Part shown: positions 18,810-28,243 of the stretch, one piece after another
Numbering within the stretch: position 1 is the stretch's first letter
How the letters are laid out: each line of letters opens with the position of its first letter
Assembly (NCBI GenBank): GCA_026018925.1
Contig: JAKSZU010000020.1
Location: forward strand, 43,493,102-43,557,101
Length of the DNA stretch: 64,000 nucleotides
DNA from: Tupaia tana
Lineage: Eukaryota > Chordata > Mammalia > Scandentia > Tupaiidae
Reading direction: 5' to 3'
Program-made: the position numbers and the translations under genes
The notes under the pieces: generated by a model
Seen by the model: the letters and a program-made list of their open reading frames with translations, nothing else
Databases searched by the model: none
Told to the model about the DNA's origin: nothing

Positions 18810-19045
18810 TATCTATTTATTTTTTATTTGCCAGAGGGTATGCATGCTCTCCAGAGAGACAGAGAGACCTAGAGAGGGAGGAAGCACCCGCCATGCTGCG
18901 TGGTCACCAGTCTCTTCTCCATTCCCCATCCCGTGGAGACTGGGTTCCCCGGACACACGCCAGCCGCTTCTCAGCTCCGGGGCGTGAGACTAATCACAGC
19001 CTGTGCGACTCGGCTCCCCTCAACTGCAAGGCTGGCTCGTCTCGG
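18810..19045 (-). mobile_element. SINE-P, diverged
   Basis: TTTGCCAGAGGGTATGCATG, GAGAGGGAGGAAGCACCCGC and head complement CTGCAAGGCTGGCTCG. Confidence 0.6.
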
Positions 19046-19055
19046 CCCCATTTTT

Positions 19056-19328
19056 GTTTTTGTTTTTGTTTTTTTTTTTTGGAGAGGTTTTCGCTATAGG
19101 GCGCGTGCGCTCGTCAGACAGACAGAGAGAGACATAGAGACAGAAAGCGAGAAATCACCCCCAGGGGGGATGGCCACGCCGCAATCCCTTCTCCTTCTTT
19201 CTCCTCTCGGGATCTTGGGCACACACACACGTGCCCGGCGTGAGTTTTAAGCCACCGGGTCCGGGAGGCGAACTGCAGTCGACTACGTGGGAGTGCAGCA
19301 ACATAGCCATTACGGTAACTGCTGGTTC
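19056..19328 (-). mobile_element. SINE-A with TSD
   Basis: T-rich tail, TTCGCTATAGGGCGCGTGCG, head complement GTAACTGCTGGTTCCC. CCCCATTTTT occurs on both sides. Confidence 0.92.
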
Positions 19329-19511
19329 CCCCATTTTTAATTCTAGAAACTATTCTTTTTCTAGTGACTGAAACAGGGTACCCACAGTTTGTCTCACCTG
19401 GCAATAACCGAACCAGTTTCGTATTCTCTGAGGATGGTTTTTAAAGTTCAAGGATGAGAAAGACTACAGGATGAAAATATCCAATTTGGCTAACAGAAGT
19501 TTACCATTGTT

Positions 19512-19605
19512 GGGACCAGCAGGTGGTGTGGTGTTTAAAGCGCTGGACACTCCCACATGGCTGACCACGGTTCAAGTCCTGGACCTGGTGGCTTGCTCTC
19601 TCACT

Positions 19606-19636
<31 letters not shown>

Positions 19637-19696
19637 CTCTCTATGGTCAAATTAAAATAAATTAATGAATAAATAAAATTAAGTCTTAAAAAAAAA
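19512..19696 (+). mobile_element. SINE-B with 17-bp perfect TSD
   Basis: GGGACCAGCAGGTGGTGTGG head, (CT)n body, TGGTCAAATTAAAATAAATT. AGAAGTTTACCATTGTT at 19495-19511 is repeated at 19697-19713. Confidence 0.96.
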
Positions 19697-19752
19697 AGAA
19701 GTTTACCATTGTTTATCACTCCAACAGCTGTGTATGTTCTACTACTATAAGC

Positions 19753-19903
19753 CTCGGCCGGCAAGTGGCATGGTGATTGGGATGCTGGATTTCCACAGGG
19801 CCAACCACGGTTTGGGTCCTGGACCTGGTGGTTTGCTTTCTCACACCCCCCACACACCGGTGTCTCTCTCAGATAAAATCTTAATATAATAAATAAATAA
19901 TTC
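19753..19903 (+). mobile_element. SINE-B, diverged
   Basis: CGGCCGGCAAGTGGCATGGT head, B box GGTTTGGGTCCTGG, CACACACCGGTGTCTC body, ATAATAAATAAATAATTCT tail. Confidence 0.85.
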
Positions 19904-19906
19904 TAG

Positions 19907-20137
19907 GGACCAGCAGTTGGCGTCATGGCTATGTCGCTGGACTCCCATGTAGTTGACCGTGGTTCGAATCCTGGACCCGGTGGCTTAAACTCATGCCGGT
20001 TGCATGTGCATGCATGCCCAAACTCCCGAGAGGAAAATTGAGGAGAAGGGATCGCGGCATGGCCATCCCCCCCGGGGGTGATTTCTCGCTTTCTGTCTCT
20101 CCGTCTCTGTTTTTCTGGTGAGTGCATGTGCCCTATA

Positions 20138-20168
<31 letters not shown>
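19907..20168 (+). mobile_element. SINE-A with 31-A tail
   Basis: GGGACCAGCAGTTGGCGTCA head, GGTTCGAATCCTGG B box; the tail is shortened to CCCTATAC followed by about 31 A. Confidence 0.92.
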
Positions 20169-20173
<5 letters not shown>

Positions 20174-20430
20174 TTAATTAAGTGCTTTCAGGCCTTTTCA
20201 TCACAGGGTGTCTGTCATCGCCTTGGTGCCGTAGGCCACACTAACTAGGCTATGCCGACGGTGTACTCGGCCTGCACGTCGATGGCACTGCAAGGCACAA
20301 TTGTACACTAGCACATTTGTTTCCCATGAAGAACTCTCGAAGACTAAGATGCAAACCTGCAAATGGTGTAGTACCGGAACAACACCCCCACAAAAACCCA
20401 ACAGCTTACATTAAAAGTAAGAGAGGCAGG
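20169..20430. other. Unique, CpG-bearing sequence of unknown origin
   Basis: Between 20215 and 20290 there are several CpGs (GCCGTAGG, GCCGACGG, TACTCGGCC, GTCGATGG), unlike the surrounding DNA. It may be a decayed processed transcript or an unknown repeat; no family recognised. Confidence 0.35.
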
Positions 20431-20431
20431 A

Positions 20432-20572
20432 GGTGCCAGCAGGTGGGGTAGAGGTTAGGGCGCTAAGCTCCCAAATGGGCAACCACAGTTCGAGTCCTGG
20501 ACCCAGTGGTTTGAAACACTGGAAGTGTGTGCGTGCATGTCCAAAATCCAGAGAAGGAAATGGAGAAGGGAC
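20432..20572 (+). mobile_element. SINE-P 5' half
   Basis: GGTGCCAGCAGGTGGGGTAG head, CAGTTCGAGTCCTGGACC B box, then ends at GGAGAAGGGACTGC. Confidence 0.8.
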
Positions 20573-20573
20573 T

Positions 20574-20631
20574 GCTGTCGGCCACGTGGGAATCCAGTGC
20601 CCTTAACCAGCGTGCCATCTGCCAGTCCCAC
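20574..20631 (-). mobile_element. SINE head, inverted against the preceding SINE-P
   Basis: GTCGGCCACGTGGGAATCCA and GTGCCATCTGCCAGTCCC are the complement of a SINE-B/P head only; no body follows. Confidence 0.75.
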
Positions 20632-20647
20632 GCCCCCACAGGATCTT

Positions 20648-20909
20648 TTTTTTTTTTCAGAGTGGTTTTTGCTATAGGGCGCGTGCGCTCGCCAGACAGA
20701 CAGAGACAGAGAGATAGAAAGTGAGAAATCACCCCCCAGGGGGGATGGCCACGCTGCAATCCCTTCTCCTCCATTCTCCTCTCAGGATCTTAGGCACGCA
20801 CGCACACGTGCCCGGCGTGAGTTTAAGCCACTGGGTCCGGGACGCGAACCGCGGTCGACTATGTGAGAGTCCAGCGACATAGCCATTACGCTAACTGCTG
20901 GCCCCCCCA
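20648..20909 (-). mobile_element. SINE-A with TSD
   Basis: T-rich tail, CGCTATAGGG-type landmarks, head complement CTAACTGCTGGCCCCC. ACAGGATCTT at 20638-20647 and 20910-20919. Confidence 0.95.
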
Positions 20910-21084
20910 ACAGGATCTTAATGCTACGATCCACTCCCTGCCTTCAGCCAGCTCTGGATCAGGGGCAAGTGTGTGCCCAGCATATCCAGGGGGTCTCTGG
21001 TCTTGAACTAACAACCTTGTCATGTGGGATTGCCTTCCACATCATGTTTTACTGCTGTCTGACTCTTTAAGCTTTTCTCTCTTT

Positions 21085-21300
21085 GTTTGTTTGTTTATAA
21101 CCCAAAGGGCACAGAGAGATTAAAGGGCCAACTTCCCACACACACACAATGGGGAAGGAACGTGACACCACAACCCCTCCTCCTCCGTTTCTTCATTCTG
21201 TTGGATTTGGAGCATGCATACCCATGCACCCGGCATGTTTTCAACCCACCAGGGCCAGGATTTGAAGCATGTGGTCGGCCACATGGGATCCACTGGCCCC
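21085..21300 (-). mobile_element. SINE-P
   Basis: AACCCAAAGGGCACAGAGAG, CACAACCCCTCCTCCTCCGT, GGCATGTTTTCAACCCACCA and GGCCACATGGGATCCACTGG. Confidence 0.75.
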
Positions 21301-21379
21301 CACCCCTTGCCTTGAATGTATTTTTTTCCATAATACTAATCAACACCTGAAATTATATTACACGTTTCTTTGCTTTCTA

Positions 21380-21505
21380 TCTCTTTCACTGGAATGTAAG
21401 CTCCATAAAGACAGGGGTCTTGTCTGCCTTGCCCTGTTTTCCAGTACCGAGAGGAATGAATGGAAAACACTACCTGCTTAATGAGCAAATAGCGAATCAG
21501 TGAAC
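21380..21505 (+). mobile_element. LINE-2 3' end
   Basis: GGAATGTAAGCTCCATAAAGACAGGGGTCTTGTCTG (first 20 nt GGAATGTAAGCTCCATAAAG) is the familiar L2 3'-UTR motif, and TGAGCAAATAGCGAATCAGTGAA corresponds to the terminal ataaatatttgttgaatgaa. Confidence 0.75.
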
Positions 21506-21624
21506 GTTGATATTGTTGTATAAATGAAACGAGTTATTTTAGGACCAGTAATTAGCATTGTAGATTCCTCAGCCTCCTGCCTTTATATCTGATTTTAATT
21601 GCTCAGTGTGTTTTCTTTCTTTAT

Positions 21625-21730
21625 AAGAAGTTTTTGCTGTAGGGCACGTGCACTCACCAGAGAGACAGAGAGAGACAGAGAGACAGAGAGAGGATTTGGG
21701 CACATGCCCACATGCACCCAACGTGTTTTT
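21625..21730 (-). mobile_element. SINE-A/P, internally deleted
   Basis: AAGTTTTTGCTGTAGGGCAC tail complement, (GACAGA)n, GATTTGGGCACATGCCCACA and CCAACGTGTTTTTC; the head is missing. Confidence 0.65.
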
Positions 21731-21815
21731 CTTTTTAAATAATTATTTATTTTATTTTTTATGTATTATTATCATTATTCTTCTAATAATAAATAAAATT
21801 GAATTAAATAATACT
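21731..21815. repeat. AT-rich inverted SINE tails
   Basis: TTTTTAAATAATTATTTATT looks like a minus-strand SINE-B tail, and AATAAATAAAATTGAATTAA like a plus-strand tail, facing each other. Confidence 0.5.
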
Positions 21816-22028
21816 TAAACACACACACAGATCTGATCTTGTCACCAGTCTGTCTCATTCTTCAACACTGCTGTCGTCCGGGCGATGCCCAAACAGCTTC
21901 ACCCTGAAGCCCCCCCCCACCACCCCGTTTCTCTTCGGAGCCCCTGTGTGGCCCCAGCACCTTGCTGTAGAGATCGCTCCCCTAGGTGCTACGTACTCAC
22001 ATTCTCTTACTCTCCCCAGGTGTCCTCG

Positions 22029-22349
22029 GGCCAGCCCTTGGCATTGTGGATAAGGTTTGAGTCCCTGAGAAGGTGGCTTGAAAAACATGCCAGGCTTGGG
22101 ACCAGCAGTTAGCGTAATGGCTATGTCGCTGGACTCCCACGTAGTCGACCGCGGTTCGAGTCCCGGACCCGGCGGCTTAAACTCACGCCGGGCGCATGTG
22201 CGTGCGTGCCCAAGATCCCGAGAGGAGAATGGAGGAGAAGGGATTGTGGCGTGGCCATCCCCCCTGGGGGGTGATTTCCTGCTTTCTATCTCTCTGTCTC
22301 TCTCTGTCTGTCTGGCGAGCGCACGCGCCCTATAGCAAAAACCTCTCCA

Positions 22350-22380
<31 letters not shown>

Positions 22381-22571
22381 AAAAAAAAAAACATGCCAGG
22401 CATATGTGTGTGTGCATGCACCCAAAACCCAGAGAGGAGAATGGAGGAGAAAAGATTTAGGTGTGGCCATCCCCTGCCCCTGGGGGAGAGGGGTGACTTC
22501 TGATTTTGCTCACTGTTTCTGGCAAGTGCATATGCCCTATGGCAATTAAAAAAAAAGGAAAAAAGAAAAAA
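22029..22571 (+). mobile_element. SINE-P split by SINE-A
   Basis: The head GGCCAGCCCTTGGCATTGTG (22029-22095) continues after the insertion at 22402 with ATATGTGTGTGTGCATGCAC and tail ATATGCCCTATGGCAATTAA. The host sequence is colinear across the insert. Confidence 0.9.
22096..22386 (+). mobile_element. SINE-A nested in SINE-P, 15-bp TSD
   Basis: Near-consensus copy; shares the diagnostic GATTTCCTGCTTTCTATC with the copy at 13571. AAAAACATGCCAGGC at 22081-22095 and 22387-22401. Confidence 0.97.
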
Positions 22572-22619
22572 GGCCTGGCTTGGGACATGACGTATATGGT
22601 TATCTTACCCCTTTTCTGC

Positions 22620-22958
22620 AAGACTCTTCTAGGCCGACCCTGTGTGTGCTGGCAGCCTTCCGAGCAGGAAAGGCTCGCTTATACCTTCCTCTGAGCAGTT
22701 CTCCCCCCGGGATACCCTTGCTCACCCAGACTCCAGTCTAATATCCGATCCTCTAGAAAGGCCTTCCCAGAACTCCCCTTAGGTCTGATTTAGACTAGGT
22801 AAATGCCCCAGGGCTACTTTGGAATTGCCTAAGGGTATCTCAAAACTACAGATTCCCGGACCCCTCCACCCACCTCTTCAGATCGGAAACGTTTGCTCTT
22901 CCTAATTGTCCCCACAGCACCGGCCACACACTTCCACAGAGATCTTACATCCAACTTC
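22620..22958 (+). mobile_element. Possible LINE-2 remnant
   Basis: AGAAAGGCCTTCCCAGAACT is reminiscent of the L2 phrase aggaaggccttccctgacc, and sequence after the inserted SINE (GGACTCCTGAGGGCAGCACC, 23250) matches the next L2 landmark. Weak. Confidence 0.35.
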
Positions 22959-22966
22959 CCCACCTG

Positions 22967-23234
22967 ACTTCTTTTTTTCTTTTTGGAGAGGTTTTTGCTA
23001 TAGGGCGCGTGCTCTCTTCAGAAAGACAGAGAGAGACAGAGAGACAGAAAGTGAGAAATCACCTCCCAGGGGGGATGGTCACACCGCAGTCCCTTCTCCT
23101 CCATTCTCCTCTCGGGATCTTGGGCACGCACGCACACGCGCCCGGCATGAGTTTAAGCCACCGGGTCCAGGACACAAACCGCAGTCGACTACATGGGAGT
23201 CCAGCGACATAGCCATTATGCCGACTGCTGGTCC
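22967..23234 (-). mobile_element. SINE-A with short TSD
   Basis: TTTTGGAGAGGTTTTTGCTA tail, head complement GCCGACTGCTGGTCCC. CCCACCTG at 22959-22966 and 23235-23242. Confidence 0.9.
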
Positions 23235-23242
23235 CCCACCTG

Positions 23243-23569
23243 TTTTCTTCAGGAGACTGGACTCCTGAGGGCAGCACCCTGACCCACCTCGGTGTCTTCA
23301 GTGACTCGCAGGGAGCTCGGAAGATCCAGGGTGAAAGGTTAGTAATGGTGACCTCTGTGGGGCCCTGCTGGGCGTGGTGTGACTCATTTCAGAAACAGCC
23401 GACATCACAGCCTAAGAGACAAGGTATCAGGGGCATCATGGTGAGGGAGACATTTGCTCTGGATAGTACTACATGTAACACCTAAGTTCCTTTTATTTTA
23501 TTTTTGTTTTTGTTTTTATTTATTTCTTCCATGAGCAAGGGGGGGGGGGAGACAGAGGACAGCAGCCCT
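23243..23569. other. Unique sequence, part perhaps LINE-2
   Basis: The first about 90 bp may continue the L2 remnant. The rest is unique apart from a T-rich stretch and a G11 run near 23540. Confidence 0.4.
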
Positions 23570-23580
23570 GGCAGGGTCTT

Positions 23581-23813
23581 TTTTTTTTTTTTTTTTTGGA
23601 GAGGTTTTTTTGTTATAGGGCATGTGCACTAGCCAGACAGACAGAGAGAGACAGAGAGACAGAAAGTGAGAAATCACCCCCCAGAGGGAATGGCCACGCC
23701 GCAATCCCTTCTCCATTCTCCTCTTGGGATAAGCCAGCAGGACTGGGACTCGAACTGCGGTCGACTACATGGGAGTCCAGCGATGCAGCCATTACACCAA
23801 CTGCTGGTCCCCC
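23581..23813 (-). mobile_element. SINE-A with internal deletion, 11-bp TSD
   Basis: Lacks the alternating GCGTGCGTGC block between CTCTTGGGAT and AAGCCAGCAGGA. GGCAGGGTCTT at 23570-23580 and 23814-23824. Confidence 0.93.
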
Positions 23814-23875
23814 GGCAGGGTCTTGATTAGCCAGCGCGATCACGAGTGCATGCTGCATGTACTCCGTGAGGTCCT

Positions 23876-24128
23876 GGGAGACAGCAGGCGGCAGAGCGTT
23901 ACATCACTGGACTCCCACGTAGCGGACTGCGGTTCAAGTCCCAGGCCAGAAACGCACACCTGGCGCGTGTGCCTGCGTACCCAGGATCCCTGGAGGAGAG
24001 TGGAGGAGAAGAGATCGCTGCGTGCGTGACCGTACCCCGGGGGATGATTTCTCACTCTCTCACTGCCTCCGTTCCTTCCCCACCTCGCAGCGAGCACACG
24101 TGCCCCAAGACAGAAACCTCTAAAACAC
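23876..24128 (+). mobile_element. SINE-A, diverged
   Basis: GGGAGACAGCAGGCGGCAGA head, GGTTCAAGTCCCAGG B box, GGCGCGTGTGCCTGCGTACC, CACACGTGCCCCAAGACAGA tail. Confidence 0.8.
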
Positions 24129-24190
24129 ACTGGAGGCCTGACACCTCCCACATGGCTCTCACAGGGCATCTCATTTTACTGCTGTCCAGC

Positions 24191-24205
24191 CCCATAAGTT
24201 TATTT
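24191..24205. repeat. TSD, left copy, of a four-SINE composite
   Basis: CCCATAAGTTTATTT occurs here and, without mismatch, at 25169-25183, enclosing 963 bp of SINE sequence. Confidence 0.95.
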
Positions 24206-24664
24206 ACTTACTTTTTGTTTTTGTTTTTTGTTTTGCCATAGGGCCCATGGTTTCGCCAGAGAGAGACAGAGAGAAGAAAAATGAGAAATCAGGACCAGCA
24301 CGTGGTGTGGTGGCTAAGGCTGCTGGACTCCCACATGGCCTACCACGGTTCGAGTCCCAGATCTGGTGGCTTGCTTTCTTGCTTTCTCTCTCTCGCTCGC
24401 TCTGTCCCTCTCTCGTCAAATTTAAAAAAATAAATAAATAAACTTAAATAAAATAATAAAATTAGGAAAAAAAAGAAAAATGAAAAATCACCCAACGGGG
24501 GGGTGGCCACTCTGCAATCCCTCCTCCTCCATCCTCCTCTTGGGATCTTGGGCACGAATGCACACATGCCCGATGTGATTTTCAAGCCACCAGATCCGGG
24601 ACTCCGACTGTGGTCAGCCACGTGGGAGCCCAGTACCTTAACCACCACGCCGCCTGCGGGCTCC
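24206..24664 (-). mobile_element. SINE-P split by SINE-B
   Basis: Left part (24206-24291) has TTTTGCCATAGGGCCCATGG; right part (24491-24664) has CACCCAACGGGGGGGTGGCC and head complement CACGCCGCCTGCGGGC. Confidence 0.9.
24292..24474 (+). mobile_element. SINE-B nested in SINE-P, 16-bp TSD
   Basis: GGACCAGCACGTGGTGTGGT head to an AATAAATAAATAAACTTAAA tail. GAAAAATGAGAAATCA (24276-24291) versus GAAAAATGAAAAATCA (24475-24490). Confidence 0.95.
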
Positions 24665-24924
24665 TTTATATTATTTTATTTTTTTTAGAGGTTTTTGCCT
24701 TAAAATGTGTTCTCGCCAGACAGTGAGACAGACACGGTGAGAAGGAAAGTGAGAAGCCACCTTCAGGGGGCATGGCTGTGCCACAATCCCTTCTCCATTC
24801 TCTTGGGATTTTGGGCACGCACGCGCACACGTGTCACCCATGATTTTCAAGCCGTCAGGTCTAGGACTTGAACTATGGTCAGCCATGTGGGAGTCCAACA
24901 CCTTAACCACCACGCCACCAGCTG
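24665..24924 (-). mobile_element. SINE-P, middle unit of composite
   Basis: TTTTTTTTAGAGGTTTTTGC tail, CATGGCTGTGCCACAATCCC, head complement ACGCCACCAGCTGG. Confidence 0.88.
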
Positions 24925-25168
24925 GTTTCTTTCTTTCTTTCTTTCTTTATAGAGAGGTTTTTGCTATACACCCAGAAAGACAGAGACAGAAAGCAAGAAT
25001 CATCCCCGGGAAGGATGGCCACGCCGCGGCCCTTCTCCACTCTCCTCTCAGGATTTTGGACACGCACACACACGTGCCTGGCGTGTTTTAGGCTGCCAGG
25101 TCTGGGGCTCAAACCTTGCTCAACTACGTGGGAGACCAGTAGCATAACCATTACGCCATCTGCTGGTT
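24925..25168 (-). mobile_element. SINE-A/P, right unit of composite
   Basis: (TTTC)n tail at 24926-24947, AGAGAGGTTTTTGCTATACA, head complement CCATTACGCCATCTGCTGGT, adjoining the right TSD. Confidence 0.88.
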
Positions 25169-25198
25169 CCCATAAGTTTATTTTTAAACAGTACAAGT

Positions 25199-25430
25199 TG
25201 GGCCACCCAAGGACCTGGGGGTTAAGGCAACTGGATCCCACATGACCAACTGTACGTCTTGTGTCCTGGACCGGGCAGCCTGAGGAATGTTGGCTCCACG
25301 TGTGCAGGTGCCCCAGGTCCCAAAGGCAGGGAAAGGTGGGGGAAAAGGGATTGTGACCTGTCTCTCAAAGGAGGTGTTTTCTCACTTTGTCTTTCTCCAG
25401 AGCATGCTCCTCCTAGCAACATTACAACCA
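25199..25430 (+). mobile_element. SINE-P, diverged
   Basis: GGGCCACCCAAGGACCTGGG head with GGTTAAGGCAACTGG, GGAAAAGGGATTGTGACCTG and AGAGCATGCTCCTCCTAGCA tail. Confidence 0.7.
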
Positions 25431-25869
25431 AAAACAAAGGTTAATGTACAGACAGAATGCCGACTGACACTCCCCCCAGCCTCCTGCAGGCTAATGATCA
25501 CTGCCCCCCTAGGATGCCCTGCCCGGGAGCTCTGGAAGGCCCAGGTCCTCAGATGCCCTGCCCGGGAGCTCTGGAAGGCCCAGGTCCTCAGATGCCCTGC
25601 CCGGGAGCTCTGGAAGGCCCTCTGGGTGTGTGTATGCTTCCATCCCCACTTTCTGACTGCTCTGTGCTTGGTCATCACATTGCAACTTCCAGTGTTTTAC
25701 CTTTCATCTCAGACCTCGTCAACAAAATAGTTTCCATGGTGCCTGGGGAAGAGAACAGAATAGAATTGTTTCACTCTTTTAACCTATACTCCAAAATGCA
25801 GTGCTCTCTGTGGCCTTGCTGTAAAATTAAGAAGAATATATGAAAAGGCTTGTGGGCCACAAAAAGAAG
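25431..25869. other. Unique sequence around a 39-bp repeat
   Basis: No gene recognised. The 39-bp tandem repeat sits at 25514-25619. Confidence 0.4.
25514..25619. repeat. 39-bp tandem repeat, 2.7 copies
   Basis: The unit begins ATGCCCTGCCCGGGAGCTCT and ends CCCAGGTCCTCAG; copies start at 25514, 25553 and 25592 and are identical. CCCGGG and GAGCTC palindromes recur in each. Confidence 0.97.
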
Positions 25870-25870
25870 G

Positions 25871-25902
<32 letters not shown>

Positions 25903-26125
25903 CCCTGATTGCTATAGAGTACATGGGTTCTTCAGGGAGGGGGGGGGGAGTGAGAAATCATCCCCCGGGGAGAATGGCCACGCTGCAGTTCCTTCTCCTC
26001 TCCGGATTTTGGGCCTGCACATGCATACCTGGCCTGTCTTTCAAGCCACCTGGCTTGGGACTCAGACCATGAGGTCAGCCACGTGGGGTCCAGCCACCTT
26101 CACCACCACGCCACCTGACCGGCCC
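25871..26125 (-). mobile_element. SINE-P with 32-T tail
   Basis: A long T-run (about 25871-25902) is the poly-A complement; TGATTGCTATAGAGTACATG, a G10 run near 25941, and head complement CGCCACCTGACCGGCCC. Confidence 0.85.
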
Positions 26126-26142
26126 AATACGTTTTGAAAATT

Positions 26143-26301
26143 AATTTTAGTTTTTATTATTATTATTTTAATTTGCTATAGGGCACGTGAGCTCACCAGA
26201 GAAAGAGAGGGTGAGAGAGTGAGAACGCAAGCTGCTGGGTCCAGGACTAGAATCGTGGTTGCCACGTGGGAGTTCAGAGCCTCAGCCCCCTGCCGACCCC
26301 T
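26143..26301 (-). mobile_element. SINE-B body with SINE-A-type tail
   Basis: TTTGCTATAGGGCACGTGAG is the long-SINE tail, but the body (GTGAGAACGCAAGCTGCTGG) is of SINE-B length and type. Head complement CCCCCTGCCGACCCC. Confidence 0.75.
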
Positions 26302-26639
26302 GGCCGAAGCACTTTAAACATGCAATTCTGGTATGGTGTCACGTTATGGATTCCAAATGGCAGCGCAATCATGATTTAGAACAGATGGTCAAACCTCAGG
26401 CAACAGAGTCAACAAAAATTTTCTCCGTCCCAGGAGGCAAGCCGAATCCAAGAGAAGTGTCTGACGGTGCCTGAATTGGTGGGCAGTTCAAGACGGTCTT
26501 AATTAAGTTTGCTGGGCACTGAACGACGGAAAGCAGGCCTGGCACAAACTGGTACTCAGGCAGCTCTCATGTTATTAACCAAATAAGATGGTTTAATGCC
26601 CTGGAAAAAATGGTCAAAATTAGGAAATGACGTTTTTGT

Positions 26640-26740
26640 CCAAGCTCTGACTCGGGTGGCCTTTGGCAGTCATTTGAACTCTGAACCTATCTCCTAGTTT
26701 CTAAGATAACGTTTAACTTACCTTCTTTGAGTTCTAAATG
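26640..26740 (+). mobile_element. Possible MIR fragment
   Basis: GGCCTTTGGCAGTCATTTGAACTCTGAACCTATCTCC (landmark GGCCTTTGGCAGTCATTTGA) follows the MIR core order but is decayed. Confidence 0.4.
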
Positions 26741-28120
26741 TGTATCAGATTCAAGAAGGAGGATCCTTAACCACAAATGATCAAACAGTTCGGGATATAC
26801 AGAAGTAAGTAAAATGCCTCTTTCAATATTTAACGAGAGGTTCAGTAAATAAAAGTGACTGACTTGCTTATTTTGTCACTGGAGTTACTGTGGTAGGTGA
26901 TTTTTTTACTAGAAATATTAATGCTTACAATACAGCAAAGCTATGGTGCCTATGGTAAAGAGCCCTTCCTAAATCTGCAAAAACAATGGAACATTGTGAG
27001 TTAAGGAACCCCGAGCTGTTTTCACATGGCCATCTTCGGTCCTCAGTGTTCTGAGCTTCTGGAATGGCCTTGGCTTACCCTCCAGTGCGGGAAACTTCAG
27101 CAAACGCGCCTCGGAAAGGCAGCTGAAATGCAGGCCCAGGGGTTTCCGCCCGAAATAACCCAGAACTATTTACGCCTGGTGGCAGCAGATACCTCCACTC
27201 TGTGCTTTTTTGCAGACTCTCCATGTTTCTTTAGTCCAATTTCTGTAAGGAACTCTGTTCAACTTTGCACGAGAAGGTGCGGTCTGTGTGTGTTTCATGG
27301 AAGTGCTGAGGGGAGGGGGTGCAGAGAAGGGCCGGGAGGGCGGAATTAAGCTCCCGGGAAAGAAGCCCACTGCTTCTCAAGTTACCATTTGTAAACCCTT
27401 TACCCGGTTCTGTTTGGGCTTTTGTCCCGGGTAAATCATCCATTGAAAATCAAGCTCTTCAGCTCATTATATATTCTTCATTTGAGGGGACCAGAACTAT
27501 TTCCTGAAACCTGGTTTGGGTGCTAATTACCTGCTCAAACTCCTAGTAAATACCTCCATGGATTTGTCAGAGGAAAATTTCACTTTTTTATATTTCTTAA
27601 ATTGAGCACACTTATTGCAAGTTCCCCTTTCAACTTCCAAACCATGACAAGAAAAGTTAGCTCAGCAGAAGAGCCCTCTGCTCCTCTGGTCACGGCGAGG
27701 CCTCGTCCCTCCTCTGTCACCCCAAGGCGTAGCTGGCAGTTCTGGCTCCTCTGCAGAGAGACGCTTACAAAGTAAGCCGCACCCTTCGGCCCGGAGAAGT
27801 GGCGACTCTTTCTTCCCCGGGCACTGTGCGCTCTGTCACTCCCCAGCGAGGCAGGGGCCCGTTTTGACAAATACCCTAAGAAATGTGTACCAAAGAGAAC
27901 ATGCACCATCGGAGAGACCTTTCGATTCAAATTTTAAAATAGCTGTTTCTGTTAGCTTGCTTTCTGTCCTGACTTCAGATGAAATCACCTCAGACTCAGA
28001 GCGTCTGTCCTGCCACACTGACAGGATGACATTCCTACCCCTCTTGAAAGTGAAAAAAGTGACTGTACTGGAGAAATACATATGCAGACATACATATCCC
28101 CAGCTGATTTAAATACAAAG

Positions 28121-28243
28121 AAAACCTCAAAGGCAGAAAAGACTAAGAACAAAACCTTCTAAATAAGTCCACAAGAGTAAGTGGAGATGTCATCTTTGGG
28201 GAAAAAAAAACTCAAAGGCAGAAAGGACTAAGAACAGAACCAC
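28121..28243. repeat. Spaced direct repeat
   Basis: CTCAAAGGCAGAAAAGACTA (28126) and CTCAAAGGCAGAAAGGACTA (28210), each followed by AGAACAAAACC or AGAACAGAACC, are separated by about 84 bp start to start. Confidence 0.85.
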
